A DNA stretch of 64,000 nucleotides, taken from assembly GCF_004005865.1 (NCBI RefSeq), contig NZ_SACN01000003.1:248001-312000 (forward strand), given 5' to 3'. The position numbers were made by a program, and so were the translations under genes. The notes under the pieces are model-generated. The model searched no databases. It saw nothing but the letters and a program-made list of their open reading frames with translations, and had not been told where the DNA came from. This stretch comes from Sphingomonas crocodyli. GTDB taxonomy: Bacteria > Pseudomonadota > Alphaproteobacteria > Sphingomonadales > Sphingomonadaceae. Shown here one piece after another: positions 17,313 to 24,033 of the stretch. Positions within the stretch are counted from its first letter, which is position 1, and each line of letters begins with the position of its first letter.

Positions 17313-18368
17313 CTATGTCGCCGAGCCGCCTGGTTCACCATCGGACGCTTCGCCAAGCTTGAGGTGTGGGAAGCGAGCGGCCAGAGCGGCCATCTCCGCG
17401 TCGAATGCGGCGAGTTGAGCACCCAGTGGATCGCGCTTCGGCAGGGGAGGGGGTTTGGCCGGACGGCCTCTCAGCATCGGCGCCAGCCCGAGCCGCCGGG
17501 CCATGTCGGGAATCATATAGACACGCCACGAACCCCGACCACTAATCTCCGTGACAAACCCCAGTGCCGCCGCGCGCTCCAGCAGCTTGCCCGCTCCGGA
17601 CAGGCTGAGGCCCAATTGTCTTGCGAGCGGCTCGGGGCGGAATAAGGGTTGCCGCATCGTCAGCGCGGCGAGGTCACGCAGCGCGCCCGGCTTGCGCTCG
17701 GCTGCGAGCACCTCGATCCATCGCCGCCGATCGGCCTCGATCTGCGCCAACATCGCAACAGCGTCGGTGGCGCTATGGGCAAGATCGCGCAACACCCGTG
17801 ACACGACCGCGTCCGGGTCGCGGGTTCCGAAGCGCGCGCCCTTGTCGCCGGCGACAAGGCAGGGGAGGGGGGCGGCGGTTATCCCCATACGGTGCAGCAA
17901 GATCGGCAGGGAAAGCCAGGCCTGGATGTGCGGGCGCGCGGCGGCATATTGGCAGACGATCGCGATCGCCCGCAGTACGATCGGCGCTTCGGAGAATGCC
18001 GGCGGCAGGGTAGGGGAGAAGGGCAGGTCTTCGCGCCAATGGCGGCCGCCGGCCAGGCCCAGCGACACCTGCCATTCTCGAAATGCGCCGAACGGATCCA
18101 CCAGCGTATCATGACGGGCGCGGCCGGGGATGGGGACCGCGCAGCCCCATGAAATGACGTCAATCTCGTCGAGTTCGATGGCCTGGAGTTGAAGCGCGCG
18201 CGCATAGCCCATCCAGCACGCTCGCATGTACCAGCTTTCGTGCCCAAAACCCCGGAAAACCGCACCATTCAGCACACCGATCGCAGCGGCGATCTTCTCG
18301 ATCCGCGCAATGTCGCCATAGCCTAGAGAGGTCGGAAAGAAGGTGGGACTGGGTTTCATCAGTACCAA
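17313..18368 (-). CDS. DUF1612 and helix-turn-helix domain protein
   Basis: A 351-residue protein resembling the RHE_PE00001/DUF1612 family found on rhizobial and sphingomonad plasmids and islands. The DUF1612-like region is in the middle (residues ~110-250, with HIQAWLSLPILLHRMGIT...AVVSRVLRDLA). A C-terminal winged helix follows (LARQLGLSLSGAGKLLERAAALGFVTEISGRGSWRVYMIPDM), and the Pro-rich PAKPPPLPKRDP precedes a helical tail. It reads away from the integrase and towards the centromere repeats. Probably a DNA-binding regulator or replication accessory factor; the role is not established. Confidence 0.7.
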   Translation of the reverse strand: MVLMKPSPTFFPTSLGYGDIARIEKIAAAIGVLNGAVFRGFGHESWYMRACWMGYARALQLQAIELDEIDVISWGCAVPIPGRARHDTLVDPFGAFREWQVSLGLAGGRHWREDLPFSPTLPPAFSEAPIVLRAIAIVCQYAAARPHIQAWLSLPILLHRMGITAAPLPCLVAGDKGARFGTRDPDAVVSRVLRDLAHSATDAVAMLAQIEADRRRWIEVLAAERKPGALRDLAALTMRQPLFRPEPLARQLGLSLSGAGKLLERAAALGFVTEISGRGSWRVYMIPDMARRLGLAPMLRGRPAKPPPLPKRDPLGAQLAAFDAEMAALAARFPHLKLGEASDGEPGGSAT

Positions 18369-18414
18369 TCATATCCTATAGAATGCCGAAAAATCCATGT
18401 TGATATGATGCGCG

Positions 18415-18441
18415 CTGTTGATAATGGAGGATTATCAACAG
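18415..18441. repeat. 27-bp perfect palindrome between the DUF1612 and integrase genes
   Basis: Two 11-bp arms, CTGTTGATAAT and ATTATCAACAG, flank GGAGG. Each arm contains TTATCAACA, one base from a DnaA box (TTATCCACA). The arm length and short centre also resemble a tyrosine-recombinase core site. A further GCTAGC copy lies at 18459-18464. Confidence 0.7.
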
Positions 18442-18466
18442 TTGGTTTTCCTGTTATCGCTAGCGC

Positions 18467-19609
18467 ATGGCGCGTGTCAGCATGGTCTCCGTCCATAACC
18501 GGGCGGCAAAAGCAATTCGCACGCTCGACGACGTCGTCGACGCCGTCACGGTTCGCGCGGCCGGTGACGTTCTTGTCGATCGCGATCTGATCCGCGTTGC
18601 GGTGCGCGCCTGGGCGCCCAATACAATCCGGGCGTTCCTCTCGGATCTTGTCATCTGGGATGACTGGTGTCGCCGTTCGGCCTTGCAGCTCAGCGAAGCG
18701 ACGCCGGAGACGACAGCGGCCTTCATTCGCGCGCTGGCCGGGGTGGATGTCGTAGCCGGGATCGAGGTCCGGGCGGCCGCGACGATCGCGCGCTATCTCG
18801 TCAACATTGGATGGGCCTATCGGATGGTGGGGATTGCCGATCCGACCAACGGGCCGTTGGTCTCGCTTGAGCTGAAAGCGGCGCGACGCGTGCTGGGCAC
18901 GCGTCAGCGCCAGGCGAGGGCGCTACGTTTCAAGGGCGACGTGGCAGAGCTCGATGCGCCGGCTGCCGGGCTGTGCATCACTCATCTCCTCAAGGCCTGC
19001 CGGCGCGACCTTATGGGCGATCGTGATCGCGCACTGCTGCTCGTCGCTTATGACACCGGCTTTCGTCGCTCGGAGCTGGTCGGAATCGATGTGGCAGACA
19101 TCGAGGGGCCTGATGTGTCCGGGGCGGGAACGGTGGAGCTCGGTCGCAGCAAGACCGACCAGGTGGGGGAGGGGGCCTTTGCCTATCTTTCGCCGGTGAC
19201 GATGCGCGCGATCCTCCGCTGGCGAGACGCCGGCCATATCGATGCAGGTGCGCTATTTCGCAGAGTTGAAACGCATTTCGATGGATCGGTGCGCACAATT
19301 GGTCGCGAGGCGCTGCATCCCAACAGTATCTCATTCATCTACAAACGTCTCACAGTGGCGGCGTGGGAAAAAGGCCTGTTGGGCCCTATCGGTGAGGCCG
19401 AACGCGACCGGCTCGTGGCGGCCGTCTCGAGCCATTCGATCCGCGTTGGGGTTGCACAAGACAATGTCGCGGCGGGTGAGGCGATGACCGCCATCATGCA
19501 GGCTTATCGCTGGCGCGACCCGCGCACTGTCATGCGATACGGAGCGCGGCTGGCGGCCAAGAGTGGTGCGGCTGCGCGAATGGCCGCTCGAATGACGGGA
19601 GCCGGGTAA
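18467..19609 (+). CDS. Tyrosine recombinase/integrase
   Basis: A 380-residue phage-type integrase. The N-terminal SAM-like core-binding domain covers about 40-140 (WAPNTIRAFLSDLVIWDDWCRR...). Catalytic residues can be followed: Arg in AYDTGFRRSELVGI, Lys in ELGRSKTDQVG, HSIRVG as the His-x-x-Arg box, Trp/His position in AYRWRDPRTV, and Tyr in MRYGARL. All look intact, so it should be active. It is flanked by the same GATAGCAT/GCTAGC repeats found upstream of parA, on both its 5' and 3' sides. It may resolve plasmid dimers rather than integrate phage. Start ATG 18467; an alternative ATG is at 18482. Confidence 0.88.
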   Translation: MARVSMVSVHNRAAKAIRTLDDVVDAVTVRAAGDVLVDRDLIRVAVRAWAPNTIRAFLSDLVIWDDWCRRSALQLSEATPETTAAFIRALAGVDVVAGIEVRAAATIARYLVNIGWAYRMVGIADPTNGPLVSLELKAARRVLGTRQRQARALRFKGDVAELDAPAAGLCITHLLKACRRDLMGDRDRALLLVAYDTGFRRSELVGIDVADIEGPDVSGAGTVELGRSKTDQVGEGAFAYLSPVTMRAILRWRDAGHIDAGALFRRVETHFDGSVRTIGREALHPNSISFIYKRLTVAAWEKGLLGPIGEAERDRLVAAVSSHSIRVGVAQDNVAAGEAMTAIMQAYRWRDPRTVMRYGARLAAKSGAAARMAARMTGAG

Positions 19610-19614
19610 ATAGT

Positions 19615-19652
19615 GATAGCATGATGATATCATATGCTATCGTTATGCTAGC
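19615..19652. repeat. Satellite copy of the GATAGCAT/GCTAGC repeats after the integrase
   Basis: GATAGCAT (19615-19622) and ATGCTATC (19634-19641) form an inverted repeat around the palindrome ATGATATCAT, and GCTAGC follows at 19647-19652. The same words make up the array upstream of parA, more than 2 kb away. Confidence 0.65.
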
Positions 19653-20030
19653 GTTTGTGAGCGAACTGGCGATCCGGTTTCCTGATTTCTATGGCCACGC
19701 GCGCTCCGCCGGAGCGGTTACCGGTCGGCAAGGCACCGTCTCTCGATATACAGCACGTGGGCGATGGATCGGATGCGCTCAGCCGTTTCTCGCACAGGTT
19801 GGAGAATATTTGCGGGCCCGGAAAGGATCGCGTCGCTCGATGCGATGTCGTTTTGCGAACCGTCGCAATCGTCGGGCCCCGGCAGCACGAGCCGCCAACC
19901 GTACCGATCTCCGCCACTGCCACGTGATCGTTTTTGTCCTTTCCTTTGGCGTGCTGATGAGCGCCGACCGGTAGTCGCTACCAATCGACGACATCACCAT
20001 CTTAGATGAAAGATCGCTAAATTGGTGGGA

Positions 20031-20042
20031 GGGCAGGATAGG
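20031..20042 (-). other. oriT nic-site candidate (RP4/VirD2 type)
   Basis: The minus strand reads CCTATCCTGCCC, matching the RP4-type nic consensus YATCCTG/Y; the cut would fall between 20034 and 20033. A tiny GGC-GAAA-GCC hairpin lies immediately 5' of it. The site is 27 bp before the mobilisation genes, where an oriT is expected. The rest of 19653-20030 contains no gene that I can support. Confidence 0.65.
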
Positions 20043-20068
20043 CTTTCGCCGGGGTTTCAATTATCGTA

Positions 20069-20596
20069 ATGAAGGTCATGACCTCGTTCACCTTTCTCGT
20101 GCCCGACAAGGACGCGGCCCGGTTCGATCGGCTCGCGGAAGGGCAGGGGGGACGATCCGCTCTCTTGCGGCGTCTCGTGCTTGACGCTGTCGGCGAAGGG
20201 GCGGTGGCGGCACCGCTTGCTGTGTCCCGGTCCTTGCGCGCCGATCAGCGGCTGGAGATTTTGCTCACGTCAGACGAGGTGGCTGCGGTCGAGGCGATGG
20301 CGGCTCGGCGTGGAATGAAACGAAGTGGCTGGCTTGTGAGCCTGGTGCGCCGACGCCTTCATTGCTCGCCCGAACCCGCGGCGCCCGACGGCAAGGCGCT
20401 CGAGGCGATACGCTCCGAGCTTCGCCGGATAGGGGTCAGCGTCAGTCATATCGCCGAGGCAATACAAGCTGGGGAGAAACTCCCGACCGATGTCCACACC
20501 AGCCTTGATGCGCTTCGGTGCGAGATCCGATCGGCTGTCAACGCGGTGGGGGCGGCCCGGCGTGGTGATCTTGCCTATTGGGACACACCTGAATGA
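20069..20596 (+). CDS. Relaxosome accessory protein (MobC-like)
   Basis: A 175-residue mobilisation protein. The N-terminus MTSFTFLVPDKDAARFDRLAEGQGGRSALLRRLVL resembles a ribbon-helix-helix domain. A second DNA-binding-like unit follows at ADQRLEILLTSDEVAAVEAMAARRGMKRSGWLVSLVRRRL, typical of MobC/TraJ-type proteins that load a relaxase onto oriT. The C-terminus is helical (LEAIRSELRRIGVSVSHIAEAIQAG). Its stop overlaps the relaxase start (ATGA). The ATG at 20069 or 20078 has no strong ribosome site, so the start is uncertain. Confidence 0.75.
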   Translation: MKVMTSFTFLVPDKDAARFDRLAEGQGGRSALLRRLVLDAVGEGAVAAPLAVSRSLRADQRLEILLTSDEVAAVEAMAARRGMKRSGWLVSLVRRRLHCSPEPAAPDGKALEAIRSELRRIGVSVSHIAEAIQAGEKLPTDVHTSLDALRCEIRSAVNAVGAARRGDLAYWDTPE

Positions 20597-21687
20597 CGCA
20601 GCCGGCCGACCCGTCCTTCCCGGTCGCCTCGCTCGATCGCATCTGGCGCGCACCGTCGGGTGGACGGCGCGTCCTCGATCCCAGGGCGTCGGTTCGCGTG
20701 CCTTCGGTATCATCGATTGATGCTGCGCGCGCAAAGCTGCGCCGGATCGTCGAGCGGGTCCCCCAGGTGATGGTGAAGGTGTCGGGACGCCAGCAGGGGG
20801 CTGATCATGTCACGGCACATTTCGCCTATATCGGCCGGCACGGCGACCTTGAGGTCGAGACCGAAGATGGAGAGCGGCTGCGTGATCCGCGCGAACTGGC
20901 CGATCGTGCGGCGGAATGGGATCATGAGGATGGATCGGCGCGTGCGAATGGATCCACCTCGATCTCGATGGTCCTGTCGATGCCCGCCGGCACCGACGCG
21001 ATGACGGTGCTTGCGGCCGCACGAGCCTTTGCGCGGGTCGAGCTTGAGGGGCGGCATCGCTATATGCTCGCGCTCCATGACGACACTGACCACCCGCATG
21101 TCCATGTGACCGTCGCAGTTGCGCCTTGCGAGTTGGGCGGGGCACGCTTCAATCCTCGCAAGGCCGACCTCCATCGCATGCGCGAGACCTTCGCACACGA
21201 GTTGCGCGAACGCGGCATCGAGGCGGACGCGACCCCGCGACGCGCGCGGGGCATCACCCGCCGCACCGACAACGTGTCGCTTCTCAAGCTTAAACAGCGC
21301 TACGCGATGACGGGCGGCTTGATCGAGGTGGATGAGGCCGCGCGCCGTGCCGGGCGCAATTTCGCGGCGTCGGGTGAACTTACGCCTTGGGAGCGCGCCG
21401 CGATCGTGAAGCAGCAGCAGGTGAAAAAGGCTTATGGCCGGGTTGCCGATCAGCTCGCAGGCCTGCCTGACGAAAGCGATCGAGCACTCGGCCGAGCACT
21501 CCGGGCCTATGTCGATGCCATGCCGGCGCCCTTCAGCCGACGCCTCGAACTCGCCGCACACCATGCGCGTGATGTGCAGCGCTATGGCGGCGACACCGCC
21601 GCGGCGGGGCTTGGGATGTTCCGGCAAGCTCCCTCACCGGTCAAAGGGCCGCAATCGAAGTCTCGTGGAGCGCGCGACCGCGATTGA
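20593..21687 (+). CDS. Relaxase/mobilisation nuclease (VirD2/MobP-like)
   Basis: A 364-residue conjugative relaxase that nicks oriT and pilots the strand. The three motifs are present: motif I with Tyr in HFAYIGRHGDLEVETEDG near residue 76, a Ser-rich motif II (TSISMVLSMPAGTD), and motif III with the metal-binding histidines in ALHDDTDHPHVHVTVAVAP near 165-180. The C-terminal third (HTRAIVKQQQVKKAYG-like) has no helicase or primase domain. It is translationally coupled to MobC. With no type IV secretion genes in the window, transfer would depend on a helper elsewhere. Confidence 0.9.
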   Translation: MTQPADPSFPVASLDRIWRAPSGGRRVLDPRASVRVPSVSSIDAARAKLRRIVERVPQVMVKVSGRQQGADHVTAHFAYIGRHGDLEVETEDGERLRDPRELADRAAEWDHEDGSARANGSTSISMVLSMPAGTDAMTVLAAARAFARVELEGRHRYMLALHDDTDHPHVHVTVAVAPCELGGARFNPRKADLHRMRETFAHELRERGIEADATPRRARGITRRTDNVSLLKLKQRYAMTGGLIEVDEAARRAGRNFAASGELTPWERAAIVKQQQVKKAYGRVADQLAGLPDESDRALGRALRAYVDAMPAPFSRRLELAAHHARDVQRYGGDTAAAGLGMFRQAPSPVKGPQSKSRGARDRD

Positions 21688-21808
21688 AGTCCCCGTCGCG
21701 TGCCCCTCTAAATCGGGGCGACCTTTAGTATCGGGCGTCGATGAGCGACGCGCGTCAACGCTGCTTGACAGATATTGCGGCGAAAATCGCAAAGCCGGTG
21801 CAGGCTTT

Positions 21809-22045
21809 TCACGTCGTTGGCAGCAGTTCGACTAACGGCATATCGATCCGGCGCAGGAAAGGTAGAACCGACCATATATCGAGCATCGCAGCACGCGCGA
21901 TGTCACCGGTGACCACGACGGCCAACTCGTCCACGTCGATCGCCAGGATTTGCGCGATTTCCGCAGCCGCAAGACCGCTCGATTGACAGGCTTGCCGCAG
22001 GTTGGCGACCAGGCCTTCGAGCATTTTGTAACCAACGTCATCCAT
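21809..22045 (-). CDS. Small hypothetical protein, 78 residues
   Basis: Begins MDDVGYKMLEGLVANL and ends MPLVELLPTT. The GGAGGT six bases before the ATG is a strong ribosome site. QSSGLAAAEIAQILAIDVDELAVVVTGD resembles a degenerate helix-turn-helix, so a small regulator is possible but not shown. It is divergent from the fecI operon, with 363 bp between them. Confidence 0.55.
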   Translation of the reverse strand: MDDVGYKMLEGLVANLRQACQSSGLAAAEIAQILAIDVDELAVVVTGDIARAAMLDIWSVLPFLRRIDMPLVELLPTT

Positions 22046-22408
22046 GGTCCAACCTCCGCCAGGATAGCGGTTAGATTGCTGCCGCCGCGCAGCGGCGGGC
22101 GCTATTCCAAGAAATGGGGGTAGCCACACCTTGCCTTGCGAGGACGTCGTCGTTGAGGCAAAGTCTTGCCAGCGCAGGTTCGTCGGCGACTGCGCTCGGG
22201 ACTTTCCCGTCAGGCATCAATCACATCGGTCCTTCACGGACGGATGGCCGAGGCGATGGCAAACCCATCGCGGCACAGCTTGTGAAATCCGGTCGATCCG
22301 ACGCGTGTCGGACGCAGGATGGTAGCCGCGCGCGGATTGCGCGCCGATGTTTGTTATCCAAATCTTTGGCAGGCTTCGTCTTGGTGGCCATGATCGAGCG
22401 GTGCTCGC
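22046..22408. promoter_or_regulatory. Promoter region of the fecI-fecR-receptor-isopeptidase operon
   Basis: This 363-bp divergent region contains a GC hairpin at 22082-22098 (CCGCCGC-GCA-GCGGCGG). At 22107-22120 is the 14-mer CCAAGAAATGGGGG, which also occurs between luxR and luxI at 33640-33653. No standard promoter is obvious. The shared 14-mer could be a common regulator site, but a 14-base match within 64 kb can arise by chance. Confidence 0.35.
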
Positions 22409-22942
22409 ATGAGCGGGCCATCGCCGCGCGCGATCGAGGTGGCCCCGGGCGATGAGATCGATCTCGACCGCTTGTTCCGACGCGAGGCACCGGGCCTCCT
22501 GCGCTATCTAAAGCGCAAGACCGGGCGCGAAGATGCCGCCAATGATATGTTGCAGGAATCCTTTGTTCGGTTCGCCACGTCGCCACGACGCGCGGATCTC
22601 GCCAACCCGGCGGCCTACCTTCAACGGATCGCGCGCAACCTGCTTGTGGACCTTCATCGCCGCCGCGTCCGCCATGCGCAGGAGGTGCCGATCGACGAGG
22701 CGGCTCATATTGCGATCGCGCCGGAGCAGGGGCAGGAGCTCGAAGCCAGGCAATTGCTCGCGCGCTATGAAGCGGCCCTCGAACAATTGAGCGACAAGAC
22801 GCGGACAATCTTCCTCATGAACCGGCGCGATGGCAAACCCTATCGCCAAATTCAGCAGGATCTTGGCATCAGCCTGGGGGCAGTCGAATATCACATGATG
22901 CGGGCTATTGCGCATATCGATGCGTTTCTGGACGGCGCATGA
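22409..22942 (+). CDS. fecI: FecI-type ECF sigma factor
   Basis: A 177-residue extracytoplasmic-function sigma factor. Region 2 is visible in LDRLFRREAPGLLRYLKRKTGREDAANDMLQESFVRFA and region 4 in LSDKTRTIFLMNRRDGKPYRQIQQDLGISLGAVEYHMMRAIAHI. It should direct RNA polymerase to the linked TonB receptor and isopeptidase genes when released by FecR. Its stop overlaps the fecR start (ATGA). In this setting the inducing ligand is more likely the lasso peptide or a complex of it than ferric citrate; that is inference. Confidence 0.9.
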   Translation: MSGPSPRAIEVAPGDEIDLDRLFRREAPGLLRYLKRKTGREDAANDMLQESFVRFATSPRRADLANPAAYLQRIARNLLVDLHRRRVRHAQEVPIDEAAHIAIAPEQGQELEARQLLARYEAALEQLSDKTRTIFLMNRRDGKPYRQIQQDLGISLGAVEYHMMRAIAHIDAFLDGA

Positions 22943-23958
22943 CCGCTTCCGACCAAACTGACCCCGGTGAGGTTGAATTGCGCCTGGCCGCCGCCGCATG
23001 GCTGGCGCGAATGCAAGGACCTGATGCGGACGTGCATCGCCCCGCTTTGGAGCAATGGCTCGCGGCGGACGCGCGCCATCGCCGGATATTCGAGCGGCTA
23101 AGCCGCCGGTTCGACGAAGCGGCCATCCTGCAACTCTCGCACCGGTGGCAACCGGTCCCGTCGTCCGCGGGTCGCCCGCGCCGCTCGCTGCTATGGACTC
23201 CCGGCCTCGCGATCGCAGCGGGATTGCTTGCACTGCTTCTATCGCCAGATTCCACTGAGTTTGGGCATCGGTCGGCGCAATCTGCAGGCGATGCCATCAT
23301 CGCCGCGCAGACCGGCCGCATCCGCACTGTCCGCCTCAGCGACGGCTCAATTGTCACGCTCGATTCCCAGTCTTCGGTGTCAATCCGGTTTGATGGTGCG
23401 CGTCGGTGGTTGCAGCTCGTTCGTGGCAGAGCGCGATTTCAGGTGGCCCACGAGACGCGGCCGTTCGTCGTGGAGGCGGGGCTAAGCCGCGTGACCGCTC
23501 ATGGCACGCTGTTTGACGTCAGGTTGTCACAGCGCGGTGAGGTGCGGGTCGCTCTGCTTGAAGGCGTCGTCGATGTCGCGGTGAAGGATGCTGTTCGAAC
23601 TGAGAAGAACGCGCATGTGCTTTCAGCGGGCGACGCAATTACCATCCGGGCGCGGGGGACAGCTGCGATCGGCGCGCATGTCGTCGATAACGACCGGACA
23701 TGGCCGACCGGTATGGTCGATGCCGACAATGTTGCTCTTGGGCAACTCGTTGCCGAGGCCAACCGCTACGCGGTGGTGCCGATCCGCATAGCCGATCCGT
23801 CGCTCACATCCCGACGCTTATCGGGGCATTTCCGGATCGATGATCCGGCGCATCTTGCCGACAATCTCGCTCGTCTGCTGGACGTGTCGGTTGACCGATC
23901 CGATCCCGCGGCTTTGTGGATAGGCCGGCGCGACAAAAATATTTCAGGAGAGACCTAA
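22939..23958 (+). CDS. fecR: FecR-type anti-sigma/transmembrane sensor
   Basis: A 339-residue inner-membrane regulator. The cytoplasmic DUF4880 domain is at about 10-60 (AAAWLARMQ...RRIFERLSRRFDEA). One transmembrane helix follows near 90 (LLWTPGLAIAAGLLALLLS), then the periplasmic FecR domain (TGRIRTVRLSDGSIVTLDSQSSVSIRFDGARRWLQLVRGRARFQVAHETRPFVVEAG) and a C-terminal STN-like module (LAEANRYAVVPIRIADPSLTSRRLSGHFRIDDPAHLADNLARLL). It receives the signal from the STN domain of the TonB receptor encoded next and controls FecI. Confidence 0.92.
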   Translation: MTASDQTDPGEVELRLAAAAWLARMQGPDADVHRPALEQWLAADARHRRIFERLSRRFDEAAILQLSHRWQPVPSSAGRPRRSLLWTPGLAIAAGLLALLLSPDSTEFGHRSAQSAGDAIIAAQTGRIRTVRLSDGSIVTLDSQSSVSIRFDGARRWLQLVRGRARFQVAHETRPFVVEAGLSRVTAHGTLFDVRLSQRGEVRVALLEGVVDVAVKDAVRTEKNAHVLSAGDAITIRARGTAAIGAHVVDNDRTWPTGMVDADNVALGQLVAEANRYAVVPIRIADPSLTSRRLSGHFRIDDPAHLADNLARLLDVSVDRSDPAALWIGRRDKNISGET

Positions 23959-24033
23959 GGTCTTCGACCTCTGTCGCGTCGAACCCCTGGTGCACCGCAA
24001 TGATGTGGGCGCCGATACAAAGGGGGCAGCAGC

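Noticed and set aside
16929..18368. Reading this region as a repABC replicon
   Set aside because: The ParA is short with no N-terminal HTH, the partner is a ribbon-helix-helix protein rather than ParB, and the DUF1612 protein does not look like RepC.
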